Shown in pieces: positions 24,075 to 30,905 of a DNA stretch of 33,174 nt. Both the position numbers and the translations under genes were made by a program. Numbering within the stretch: position 1 is the stretch's first letter; each line of letters begins with the position of its first letter. The stretch spans positions 1-33,174 of the forward strand of contig JAAEMR010000074.1 in the NCBI GenBank assembly GCA_024225395.1, written 5' to 3'. The stretch is from Gammaproteobacteria bacterium. Lineage in GTDB: Bacteria > Pseudomonadota > Gammaproteobacteria > GCA-001735895. The notes beneath the pieces were generated by a model, which saw only the letters and a list, made by a program, of their open reading frames with translations, was not told where the DNA came from and did not search any database.

Positions 24075-24557
24075 TTAACGGTCTGTTGGGCGCCATCTAT
24101 TTAAAGTCTGGCGTTGTTCTTCGGTAAGAATTGAATCCACTTTGCTTCTCATCTCATCACGATGAGCCTGCCTGGCAATTTGCTGACCATTTTTCCAATC
24201 CTGTTGAGTTTGCTGTAATACTTCCAGCTTTTGGTGTTGTTCAGGGGTCAGGTCATTCAATCGATAGATTCCACGCATGGAACCGCCTTTCATACCTGCC
24301 ATCTGACGTTGTCCACGCTTACCCTGCTTCCAGGATCCGCCTTTCATGCCTGCCATCTGACGTTGTCCACGCTTACCCTGCTTCCAGTGCATGGGAGGTT
24401 GACCGTACATGTTTCCCTGCATTTGATTATATTGTCCTCTTTGCATGCCAGGGCCACGTTGGTCACAATTACCATAACCATTAAAGGCGTAAACACTTCC
24501 TGTAGCGACAACCAGTAAGGCAGTTCCAAAAAGGGTATATTTTGATTTTTTGTTCAT
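24075..24557 (-). CDS. Spy/CpxP-like periplasmic stress protein with internal repeat
   Basis: A 160-residue protein with a signal peptide (MNKKSKYTLFGTALLVVATGSVYA/F). The mature N-terminal half is rich in Gly, Gln, Met and Arg and carries two tandem copies of an 18-residue unit beginning WKQGKRGQRQM. The C-terminal half has the Spy/CpxP features LTPEQHQKLEVL and LTEEQRQTLNRW (LTxxQ motifs) separated by a charged helix. ATG 24557 is chosen over ATG 24563 because GGAG then lies 7 nt away instead of 1-2 nt. CpxP-type proteins act as periplasmic chaperones and restrain CpxA. Being divergent from cpxRA, as cpxP is in E. coli, supports that role. The Met/Gln-rich part could also bind metal, which is speculative. 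Confidence 0.82.
   Translation of the reverse strand: MNKKSKYTLFGTALLVVATGSVYAFNGYGNCDQRGPGMQRGQYNQMQGNMYGQPPMHWKQGKRGQRQMAGMKGGSWKQGKRGQRQMAGMKGGSMRGIYRLNDLTPEQHQKLEVLQQTQQDWKNGQQIARQAHRDEMRSKVDSILTEEQRQTLNRWRPTDR
24279..24386 (-). repeat. 54-bp in-frame tandem duplication inside the spy-like gene
   Basis: The copies at 24279-24332 and 24333-24386 differ at only two positions by eye (24282 versus 24336, 24294 versus 24348), and both changes are silent or conservative in the 18-residue unit. The near identity implies a recent duplication or ongoing copy-number variation. The length is a multiple of three, so the frame is kept. Confidence 0.9.
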
Positions 24558-24623
24558 GATCATTCTCCAGTTTTTGTATTAGTTACTGTTTATTTCAGTG
24601 ACCAAACTATAACGCCATGCTAT

Positions 24624-24678
24624 GTAAAGCAGGGTCAACTCAGGCAAAGCTTTGCAAAGAAGTGCAAAGAAGTGCTTT
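24624..24678. promoter_or_regulatory. Phased operator array between the spy-like gene and cpxR (CpxR-type)
   Basis: Five half-sites start exactly every 10 bp: GTAAA at 24624, GTCAA at 24634, and GCAAA at 24644, 24654 and 24664. The next position, 24674, is GCTTT. The known CpxR box is GTAAA-N5-GTAAA, so the first pair fits with one mismatch and the others are a GCAAA variant with the same geometry. Two inverse CTTTGC copies (24650-24655, 24684-24689) add dyad character. On the minus strand a TATAGT -10 (24610-24605) lies just beyond the array with no good -35, as in activator-dependent promoters. A weak rightward promoter for cpxR may be TTTGCA (24685) with CAGAAT (24708). The array would therefore serve both the spy-like gene and cpxRA autoregulation. 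Confidence 0.6.
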
Positions 24679-24735
24679 AAGTCCTTTGCAGCTTCAGTTT
24701 TTACGTCCAGAATAGAGTTACTGGAGATCAATTGA

Positions 24736-25419
24736 ATGCATATTTTACTGGTAGATGATGATGTAGCACTGTGTGAATTACTCAGTGAGTACCTGGAAAT
24801 GGAAGGTTTCCAGGTGTCTATGCTTCACGATGGAAACCAGGCTCTGCAACTGATTAACAGCGCTCAGCAATCATGGGATGCTATTTTACTGGATGTAATG
24901 TTACCCGGGTTGAATGGCTTTGATTTGTTGAAAGCCATACGCCTGCAGAGTTCCATCCCTGTTTTAATGTTAACTGCACGCGGTGAAGATACCGATACAG
25001 TGCTGGGTCTGGAACTGGGTGCCGATGAATATGTGGCCAAGCCGGTTAGCCCCAGAGTTCTAGTTGCCCGCCTCAGAGCATTGATACGTCGAGCCTCCAG
25101 TGAACAGAAAAGTAACGTCATCAAGATAGGTGACCTGAACCTTGATAAGCAGGCCCGGCTATTAACAGTAGCCGGTGAGACTATTGAGTTAACAGGCGCT
25201 GAATTCAACTTGCTTAACCAGTTAATTGACCATGCAGGGGAAGTGGTCAGTCGAGAACAACTTGCCAAAGAAGGACTGGGTCGAGCTTTGCAAGCCTATG
25301 ATCGACGTATCGAAACACACATGACACAAATTCGGCGCAAACTCGGACTACGGGCAGATGGGACTGAGCGCATCAAAACCGTACGCGGTGCCGGCTATCA
25401 ATACGTGATTTCCCGATGA
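24736..25419 (+). CDS. cpxR: CpxR-type response regulator (OmpR family)
   Basis: The 227-residue product has a receiver domain (ILLVDDDVALCELL, phosphoacceptor Asp53 in LLDVMLPG, LMLTARGEDTDTVLGLELGADEYVAKP) and an OmpR-type winged helix (IELTGAEFNLLNQLIDHAGEVVSREQLAKEGLG ending in TVRGAGYQYV). The LGLELGADEY-x-x-KP segment and the C-terminal RRIETHMTQIRRKLG are closer to CpxR than to OmpR or PhoB. It senses envelope stress through its partner kinase, whose start overlaps its stop by ATGA. GGAG lies 9 nt before the ATG. The upstream phased array is the probable autoregulatory site. Confidence 0.88.
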   Translation: MHILLVDDDVALCELLSEYLEMEGFQVSMLHDGNQALQLINSAQQSWDAILLDVMLPGLNGFDLLKAIRLQSSIPVLMLTARGEDTDTVLGLELGADEYVAKPVSPRVLVARLRALIRRASSEQKSNVIKIGDLNLDKQARLLTVAGETIELTGAEFNLLNQLIDHAGEVVSREQLAKEGLGRALQAYDRRIETHMTQIRRKLGLRADGTERIKTVRGAGYQYVISR

Positions 25420-26720
25420 GTTTATTCCTGCGTATTTTTCTGTCTTTCTGGTTAGCAGCTATTTTGCTCGCAGCCAGTTTTTTTCTGTTGGGAAAATTTT
25501 CCGGGGCTGAAGCCATTGAGCGCCACGAAGCCATACTAAAAGCACAGGCTGATATCGTAGCAACCCTGTGGCTCAACAATGGCAAACGCGCCACCATGCA
25601 CTGGTTAGCGGCATTACCATTACTCGAACGTCCTCAACTGGTCAATCAGCAGGGTAAAAGCAGAATGCGGGGGCCCAGAATGAAAAGAAACCTGCCATTA
25701 AAACCTGTACAGCCCGGCATACACCGTAATAAGAATGGACATGTCATGATCGTTGTCACATTGCCTGAAGTGACTCCGGCACTATTCCTGGTCAGACAGT
25801 TAGGCCCACAACAACTGCATCGCATGCCTATGATATATCTATTACCACTAGCGCTGATTATTATCAGCCTGGTTAGTTATTTTCTGGCATCGGTGCTGAC
25901 TAAACGCATTCGGCAATTAAGGTCTACAGTCCAGGTCATAGCCGATGGAGACCTTAGTGCTCGTGTGACCCTCAAAGGCACAGATGAAGTTAGCGCACTG
26001 GCCACCGACTTTAATCGTATGGCAGATCGCATCAACGAAATGCTAACGAGTCAGCGACAACTTGTCAGTGATGTATCACACGAATTACGCTCTCCACTTG
26101 CTCGCTTACGAATTGCACTGGAGCTGGCAGAAAGAGCCGATAACCCTGTCACTTCTCTTCAGCGAATCGAAAAAGAGGCTGATGAACTGGAAAGCCTGGT
26201 AACAGGGTTATTATCACTGGCTCGCATAGAATCCGGACAGTCACAACTGGAAAAGCAAACACTCTCTTTGTGCGAGCTATTGAAATTAATCGTAGAAGAT
26301 GCCAATTTTGAGGGCCAGGCCATGCAACGACAGGTTGAACTCATGCACTGTGACAGCATCACACTCTTCGCAGATCCGGTCATGCTACGTTCGGCCATTG
26401 AAAACGTGATAAGAAATGCACTGCATTACACACCACCAGATAGTCAGGTTCTAGTTAGCGTTTTGCAAACTCAAAACTCGGTAAACATTAGCGTTGATGA
26501 CCAGGGAGAAGGAGTACCACCACAGGCTTTAGTCAGGTTATTTGAACCTTTTGCACGGGTAGCAGAAGCACGCGACCGGCTCAGTGGTGGCTACGGACTC
26601 GGACTGGCCATTACCGGAAAAGTCATTCAAGCTCACAATGGAAAAGTAACCGCTGAAAATAGAAAAGAAGGCGGTTTAAGAGTTACGCTAAGTTTACCTC
26701 TCAATCCACCTGAGCTTTAA
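25416..26720 (+). CDS. cpxA: CpxA-type sensor histidine kinase
   Basis: A 434-residue membrane kinase, close to E. coli CpxA (457). TM1 lies at about residues 4-24. A short periplasmic sensor spans roughly 30-130 and contains Arg/Lys-rich stretches (SRMRGPRMKRNLPL). TM2 is near 140-163, followed by a HAMP linker (KRIRQLRSTVQVIADGDLSARV), the phospho-accepting His222 in VSDVSHELRSPLARL, and an ATPase domain with NVIRNALHYTPP (N box), DDQGEGVPP (G1) and GGYGLGLAI (G2). The FARVAEARDRLSGG sequence before G2 is CpxA-like. The sensor is shorter than the E. coli one, so its ligand or its interaction with the Spy-like protein may differ. Convergent with tas. Confidence 0.87.
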   Translation: MSLFLRIFLSFWLAAILLAASFFLLGKFSGAEAIERHEAILKAQADIVATLWLNNGKRATMHWLAALPLLERPQLVNQQGKSRMRGPRMKRNLPLKPVQPGIHRNKNGHVMIVVTLPEVTPALFLVRQLGPQQLHRMPMIYLLPLALIIISLVSYFLASVLTKRIRQLRSTVQVIADGDLSARVTLKGTDEVSALATDFNRMADRINEMLTSQRQLVSDVSHELRSPLARLRIALELAERADNPVTSLQRIEKEADELESLVTGLLSLARIESGQSQLEKQTLSLCELLKLIVEDANFEGQAMQRQVELMHCDSITLFADPVMLRSAIENVIRNALHYTPPDSQVLVSVLQTQNSVNISVDDQGEGVPPQALVRLFEPFARVAEARDRLSGGYGLGLAITGKVIQAHNGKVTAENRKEGGLRVTLSLPLNPPEL

Positions 26721-26742
26721 AATCTATATGTATGAAGTTAAG

Positions 26743-27783
26743 CTAGGGACTTGGGTTTGATATCTCATCATGAATAGCATTTATGCCCTCAAGCACTTCC
26801 TCAGTTAAAACCATATCAGCACTGTTAATATTACTTTCCAGTTGCTGCATCGTCGTTGCACCAATAATCGTGCTAGTCAAAAACTGTCGGCTATTGACAA
26901 AAGCTAAGGCCATTTGAGCCGGGACAAGCCCATGTTGATTTGCCAGAGCAACATACCTTTCAGTTGCAGTAGTCGCAGCTGGATTACTGTACCTTGCATA
27001 ATCGGGCCATAGCGATAGTCGCGAACCTTCAGGTAGCTGGTTATTCAGGTATTTACCGGACAAAACACCAAAACCCAGTGGTGAATATGACAGCAGGCCG
27101 CATTGTTCACGATAAGAGATTTCAGCCATACCCACTTCATAAGTACGATTCAATAAACTGTAAGGGTTTTGCACCGTCATCACTCTGGGCAGATTAAATT
27201 CTTTTGCCACCTGTAAAAATTTCATCAAGCCCCAGGGCGTTTCATTAGATAAACCAATGTAACGTATCTTGCCTGCAGCTACCTGTTCAGCCAGAGTTTC
27301 CAGGGTTTCTCTCATAGAAGTGAATTTATCATCTTCTACTTCATAACCCAGAGCACCGAAAAAGTTAGTCTTACGTTCAGGCCAGTGCAACTGGTAAAGA
27401 TCGATATAATCTGTTTGCAAGCGTTTCAAACTATTATCGAGCGCTTCACGGATATTTGTTTTATTAAACGTTGTCTTACCGTTTCTAATATGATCAATCC
27501 AGCCTTCACCCGGTCCGGCAATTTTGGAAGCCAGTATAATTTTATCTCGATTGCCGCGTGCTTTTAACCAGTGACCAATAATCGATTCGGTACTACCACA
27601 GGTTTCGGCGGTGGATGGTATCGAATAAAGTTCTGCCGTATCAAGGAAATTAACGCCCTGCTCCAGCGCATAGTCCATTTGTTCAAAGCCCTGTTGCTGA
27701 GTATTTTGTTCGCCCCAGGTCATGGTGCCCAGGCAAATAACACTTACATCAATATCGGTATTTCCAAGCTTTCTGTATTGCAT
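26743..27783 (-). CDS. tas: Tas-type aldo/keto reductase
   Basis: An NADPH-dependent aldo/keto reductase of 346 residues, the same length as E. coli Tas and similar along its whole length (GLGTMT-GEQN; NIREALDNSLKRLQTDYIDLYQLHWPERKTNFFG; QNPYSLLNRTYEVG; LGFGVLSGKYL; STIIGATTMQQLESNI). The catalytic tetrad is visible: Asp and Tyr in DTAELYSIP, Lys in LASKIAGP, His in LYQLHWPE. E. coli tas can suppress tyrosine auxotrophy under starvation, but its natural substrate is unclear. It is probably monocistronic with its own promoter just upstream. Confidence 0.9.
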   Translation of the reverse strand: MQYRKLGNTDIDVSVICLGTMTWGEQNTQQQGFEQMDYALEQGVNFLDTAELYSIPSTAETCGSTESIIGHWLKARGNRDKIILASKIAGPGEGWIDHIRNGKTTFNKTNIREALDNSLKRLQTDYIDLYQLHWPERKTNFFGALGYEVEDDKFTSMRETLETLAEQVAAGKIRYIGLSNETPWGLMKFLQVAKEFNLPRVMTVQNPYSLLNRTYEVGMAEISYREQCGLLSYSPLGFGVLSGKYLNNQLPEGSRLSLWPDYARYSNPAATTATERYVALANQHGLVPAQMALAFVNSRQFLTSTIIGATTMQQLESNINSADMVLTEEVLEGINAIHDEISNPSP

Positions 27784-27822
27784 GATATTTTTAAATCTCC
27801 ACGAGGCTGTCGAACCCAGATA

Positions 27823-27850
27823 ATTGTAGCGAGAGAAAACTCGCGAACAA
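27823..27850 (-). promoter_or_regulatory. Candidate tas promoter with inverted repeat in the spacer
   Basis: On the minus strand, TTGTTC (27850-27845) and TACAAT (27828-27823, five of six consensus bases) are 16 bp apart. The whole spacer is GCGAG-TTTTCT-CTCGC, an inverted repeat with 5-bp arms that could be a regulator site. The tas ATG at 27783 lies about 33 nt downstream of the expected start point. Confidence 0.35.
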
Positions 27851-27866
27851 TATACTATAACTGAAA

Positions 27867-28078
27867 CTACAGATTATTTAATACTTCAATAATATCTGCG
27901 GGTTCCATTCGCCGGGTATAACCTGCATCCACAAAAGCATGCACAATTTCACCACTTTATGGTCAACACGCTTTTATCAACGCTCAAATAATTTCATTAT
28001 CTGCACCGGGTTTACCGGAATAGACAGCTATCATTCAGACAGGTTAGTTTGATCAGGTAAAGCTGGAAAGCGAGCCAT
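27867..28078 (-). pseudogene. Remnant of a carboxymuconolactone decarboxylase/AhpD-like gene
   Basis: A start codon with an AGAGG ribosome site opens at 28078 and reads MARFPALPDQTNLSE before TGA. In another frame the DNA then reads AVYSGKPGADNEII, several stop codons, and GEIVHAFVDAGYTRR...IIEVLNNL ending at TAG 27867. The pieces look like parts of a carboxymuconolactone decarboxylase-family protein (the D/SGKP-x-x-D stretch and the E-x-x-AF-x-DAGYT-x-x-x-IIEV helix), whose intact form would be about 150-190 residues. The catalytic CxxC region is gone, so the gene is dead by internal deletion, a frameshift and stop codons. The family call rests on short matches. Confidence 0.55.
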
Positions 28079-28097
28079 AGAAACCTCTTAAAACATA

Positions 28098-28125
28098 ACA
28101 CCATGAATAGTAGTATTCATGGTGT
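28098..28125 (-). terminator. Hairpin terminator after the NifX-like gene
   Basis: A perfect inverted repeat: ACACCATGAATA, loop GTAG, TATTCATGGTGT (12-bp arms). It starts 17 nt past the stop of the NifX-like gene on the minus strand and is followed there by TATGTTTT. The stem is strong but the T-tract is interrupted. Confidence 0.6.
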
Positions 28126-28141
28126 CCAGTTTCCAGCAGAA

Positions 28142-28489
28142 CTAATGCTTATGTTCGTGTGGCTCAGCCGGTGGCAATGTTTCACCAGATGCATAAGTTT
28201 TTACTGCAACAACAGGAACAGTTTCACTGGTCGCCACTACGGTAATACCTCGCATCGACATCTTACGAATAAATCCATCACCACACCCTCCCGTGATTAA
28301 CACATCAAACGCATCTACCGGATGAGAACCACCCTTGAACTCATGCATTGACATCTCTTTAGGCAAGTCAAGACGGTCAGTTTCAACCCACTCTCCTTCA
28401 GCCGGACTGGTATACACCAGGAAACGTCGAGATTTCCCAGCATGACCGGTGATGGTTCTAAAATTTTGACTGGTTACAGCAATATTCAT
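28142..28489 (-). CDS. NifX/NifB-domain (dinitrogenase iron-molybdenum cofactor-type) protein
   Basis: A 115-residue protein with the fold signature of the NifX/NifB/NafY cofactor-binding family: IAVTSQNFRTITGHAGKSRRFLVY at the start, a VLITGGCGDGFIRKMSMRGI segment with a conserved GGCG, and a VVATSE-x-x-x-x-AVKTYASG end. A His-rich tail (HEHKH) follows and may bind metal. Small stand-alone members occur in many bacteria that do not fix nitrogen, and no nif gene is present here. AGGAG lies 6 nt before the ATG. It is the second gene after the 133-residue protein, 29 nt away, and is followed by a hairpin. Confidence 0.8.
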   Translation of the reverse strand: MNIAVTSQNFRTITGHAGKSRRFLVYTSPAEGEWVETDRLDLPKEMSMHEFKGGSHPVDAFDVLITGGCGDGFIRKMSMRGITVVATSETVPVVAVKTYASGETLPPAEPHEHKH

Positions 28490-28518
28490 TTTATACTCCT
28501 AACTGGATTTAATCTAAA

Positions 28519-28920
28519 TCAGGCCACTGCTTTTAAAACAACGCCTTTTACCCAGGATTCCATCGTGTCATTAGCCAAAGCCATAGGTGCTTCGCTAAAT
28601 GAAATCGTGAAACCCGTTTCAGTTTCCGCAATTCCAATTGAACGAGGACGCACTGCAAGCATTTCAGCTTTAGGTAATTTTGTACCAAAGCAGAACACAA
28701 CATTACGGGCATCGATAATGCCTTCTGCTATTTCACCACCCTCCAGGCCTTTGGTATGACTGTAATGATCAAATTCACCGATAAAGCGGGTTATCTTATG
28801 TCCATCAATCAACTTTTTAAAATGGTCTACGAGTTCCTGAGACGATTTAAATATCGTTTCAGTTTTATCAATTTCCAGTTTAAAGATAGGGAATTTTTCC
28901 TGCAGTAAAACTTGTTTCAT
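28519..28920 (-). CDS. Small conserved protein of unknown function (possibly DUF6858-like)
   Basis: A 133-residue soluble protein beginning MKQVLLQEKFPIFKLEI, with distinctive stretches FIGEFDHYSHTKGLEGGEI, DARNVVFCFGTKLPKAEMLAVRPRSIGIAE and EAPMALANDTMESWVK. I associate this pattern with a small proteobacterial family of unknown function, which I believe Pfam names DUF6858, but I could not check. GGAG lies 6 nt before the ATG. It lies between the TDT-transporter remnant and the NifX-like gene in one minus-strand run. The HYSHTK and Cys residues could be functional, but there is no evidence. No signal or membrane segment. Confidence 0.75.
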   Translation of the reverse strand: MKQVLLQEKFPIFKLEIDKTETIFKSSQELVDHFKKLIDGHKITRFIGEFDHYSHTKGLEGGEIAEGIIDARNVVFCFGTKLPKAEMLAVRPRSIGIAETETGFTISFSEAPMALANDTMESWVKGVVLKAVA

Positions 28921-28949
28921 TTGTTTCTCCGAAAATAATATTAATTATT

Positions 28950-29141
28950 TTAATCAGCGACACAGATTTTTCCTTTTTGTGCGGCTTTCAGTGTTTTGAT
29001 AAAAAGAAATACAACAACAGCACTCAATGAAAATAAAAGCCCCAAACCTATACAACCATAGAATCATTTTCCACTGATACTACCCATAATCATGGCAAGG
29101 AATGAAGTCGGCATATGTTCTAACCGGTTCGATGCTTGCAT
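28950..29141 (-). pseudogene. Internally deleted TDT/TehA (SLAC1-type) transporter gene
   Basis: From ATG 29141, with GGAG about 7 nt upstream, the frame reads MQASNRLEHMPTSFLAMIMG, like the N terminus of tellurite-resistance/C4-dicarboxylate (TDT) transporters. It hits TGA at 29066-29064 (codon 26). The same frame then continues with a hydrophobic helix (GLLFSLSAVVVFLFIKTLKAA) and ends QKGKICVAD at TAA 28950, like the family's C terminus. An intact gene would be about 1 kb, so some 800 bp are missing in the middle. It heads the run with the 133-residue protein and the NifX-like gene. Confidence 0.6.
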
Positions 29142-29197
29142 ATTTTTCTCCAAACTTAATGTATGGAGATAGTCTATTCAGACTGATGTAAACTGGC

Positions 29198-29213
29198 ATT
29201 GAAAATTTTCAAT
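29198..29213. promoter_or_regulatory. 16-bp perfect palindrome upstream of the Crp/Fnr regulator
   Basis: ATTGAAAATTTTCAAT is fully self-complementary and contains TTGA-N6-TCAA, the outline of Crp/Fnr-family operators (FNR: TTGAT-N4-ATCAA). It lies 27 nt before the GTG of the regulator gene and between it and the divergent transporter remnant. A second small inverted repeat, AGTCT-ATTC-AGACT, is at 29171-29184. The likely role is autoregulation and control of the minus-strand operon. Within the larger gap 28921-29239 I see nothing else besides the remnant gene. Confidence 0.5.
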
Positions 29214-29239
29214 CTGAAAAATAATTAATTAGGTTCTCT

Positions 29240-29941
29240 GTGAAGACGATTCAAATAGAAAATGCCTGGCGAGGTGCCAAGCGATGTAAAAATTGTGCCA
29301 TCCGTCATCTGGTATTATTTGCCGATCTTGATCAGGCAGATTTTGATCGTATTCATCACCCCATTGATGACATCGAGTTTGAACCCGGTAGCAGAATATA
29401 TAGACAAGGTGATGATATGCCATTTGTCTACACGGTTAGATCCGGCCTGGTAAAACTGGAACAGAGTCGCCCAAACGGCGATAAAAGAATTGTACGTCTG
29501 CTCAGTCAGGGAGACCTGGCGGGGCTGGAGAACCTGAGCGGTCAGGTGGCTGAACATGATGCGATCACCATGGATCATGTCAAGGTGTGTCGAATTCCCC
29601 GCTCGGTCATTAATTCATTACAGCGAGATACTCCCAATTTACACAATGCACTCATGCAGCGCTGGCAAAAAGCACTCAGCGGTGCAGATAACTGGATAAC
29701 CCGACTGTCCACTGGCAATGCCAAAGAACGAGTAGCCCGACTTTTATTATTACTGGATGAGAATTCAACCGACGACTGTTTCTTTCTGCCTACCCGGGAA
29801 GATATGGGAGCAATGCTGGGTATAACGACAGAAAGCGCCAGCAAAGCTACCGCTGAGTTCCGGCGGCAGCAATGGCTTAAACCCTTAAGTCAAAACAGGG
29901 CCTGGATTGATACCACCAAATTACATCGGCAATTTGATTAG
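29240..29941 (+). CDS. Crp/Fnr-family transcriptional regulator with partial FNR cysteine set
   Basis: A 233-residue regulator with a cyclic-nucleotide-type beta-roll sensor (about 25-140: SRIYRQGDDMPFVYTVRSGLVKLEQ) and a C-terminal helix-turn-helix (TREDMGAMLGITTESASKATAEF). The N terminus reads RCKNCAIRHLVLF, aligning with FNR's C20-x2-C23-x5-C29. Cys16 and Cys19 are present but the third position is Val25; Cys117 (KVCRIP) aligns with FNR C122. The recognition helix has E-x-x-SK where FNR has E-x-x-SR, so a TTGA-type site is plausible. The start is GTG with AGG 6 nt upstream. It is divergent from the TDT/DUF/NifX-like run, which it probably controls. Confidence 0.87.
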   Translation: MKTIQIENAWRGAKRCKNCAIRHLVLFADLDQADFDRIHHPIDDIEFEPGSRIYRQGDDMPFVYTVRSGLVKLEQSRPNGDKRIVRLLSQGDLAGLENLSGQVAEHDAITMDHVKVCRIPRSVINSLQRDTPNLHNALMQRWQKALSGADNWITRLSTGNAKERVARLLLLLDENSTDDCFFLPTREDMGAMLGITTESASKATAEFRRQQWLKPLSQNRAWIDTTKLHRQFD

Positions 29942-30014
29942 CGGTTTTATTTCGTGCTGATTATTTTTTATAAAAGAAACATAATAGATAAAAAATCACA
30001 GGCCAATAATAAAT

Positions 30015-30905
30015 ATGAACTGGGATGACATGAGACTATTTCTGGCGGTTGCCAGATCCTGCTCTATCAGTGGAGGAGCAAAACAGCTCGGCGTGCAACA
30101 CTCTACCGTTTCACGACGCATGAGACAGTTGGAAGAAAAACTGGGAGCACGTTTAATAGAAAGAAAGAAAACCGGTTATGAACTCACTGAAGCCGGGGAA
30201 AGCGTCAAGAAAGCCGCCATTCATATCGAAAATGAAGTGCTCGGTATCGATGGAGCCATATCTGGGCAAGACACCGAGCTGGTAGGCACATTACGTGTTA
30301 CAGCCATAAACAACATGGCGTCAACCATCCTGATGCCAATGTTTGCTGAATTTAGTAAATTACATTCTCGGGTAGATTTACACATCATCGTTTCCAATAC
30401 AGATGCCAGCCTGCCCCAGCGTGAAGCGGATATCGCCATACGCCTCACCAACTCACCGACCGACACGCTAATCGGTAAACGCATGCTAACCGTCGCATCA
30501 ACTATTTATGGCAGTCGGGATTACATCAGGCAATTGAAAAAAGCGGGAGGTGAGCCAAAATGGATTGGCGTCAATTGCTGCATTTTTCATAAAACCTGGA
30601 CTAAACAGCACTGCGGGAATCAAACTTTTGAATTTGTCAGTGACGATACATTGTTAACCCTGTCAGCTATTCGTCAGGGTCTGGGAGTTTCCTTTCTACC
30701 CTGCTTCATGGGAGATGCCGATCCATTACTGGAACGCTACTGTGATCCAGACCCGGAGCATGATTTAGGTTTGTGGATTCTGTTACACCCCGACCTTAAA
30801 CGAACGGCCAGAGTTCTGGAATTTCGAAAACACATGATTTACTCTATCAATAATAAAAAAGACCTGTTTGAAGGTTTGTGTCCTGACTGCCATGAGAATA
30901 AATGA
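30015..30905 (+). CDS. LysR-family transcriptional regulator
   Basis: A 296-residue LTTR. The winged helix-turn-helix occupies the first 60 residues (MNWDDMRLFLAVARSCSISGGAKQLGVQHSTVSRRMRQLEEKLGARLIERKK), followed by a linker helix and a periplasmic-binding-like effector domain (GTLRVTAINNMASTILMPMFAEF; LPQREADIAIRLT; IRQGLGVSFLPCFMGD). The NWDD start and IRLT pattern belong to the common subgroup that controls small-molecule or stress genes; the effector is unknown. The C-terminal end is Cys-rich (GLCPDCHENK), which is unusual. The HAD gene starts on the base after its stop. No divergent target gene is next to it, so the HAD gene may be in its regulon. Confidence 0.9.
   Translation: MNWDDMRLFLAVARSCSISGGAKQLGVQHSTVSRRMRQLEEKLGARLIERKKTGYELTEAGESVKKAAIHIENEVLGIDGAISGQDTELVGTLRVTAINNMASTILMPMFAEFSKLHSRVDLHIIVSNTDASLPQREADIAIRLTNSPTDTLIGKRMLTVASTIYGSRDYIRQLKKAGGEPKWIGVNCCIFHKTWTKQHCGNQTFEFVSDDTLLTLSAIRQGLGVSFLPCFMGDADPLLERYCDPDPEHDLGLWILLHPDLKRTARVLEFRKHMIYSINNKKDLFEGLCPDCHENK

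Noticed and set aside
24279-24386. Tandem repeat considered as a CRISPR fragment
   Set aside because: The two units are contiguous without spacers, in frame, and inside a coding sequence.
24864-25268. 134-codon frame antisense to cpxR
   Set aside because: The cpxR frame has complete receiver and DNA-binding motifs; the antisense frame is a by-product of codon bias.
28950-29141. TGA at codon 26 of the transporter remnant read as selenocysteine
   Set aside because: There is no sign of a selenocysteine insertion hairpin, and the protein lacks most of the transporter; deletion plus a stop codon is simpler.
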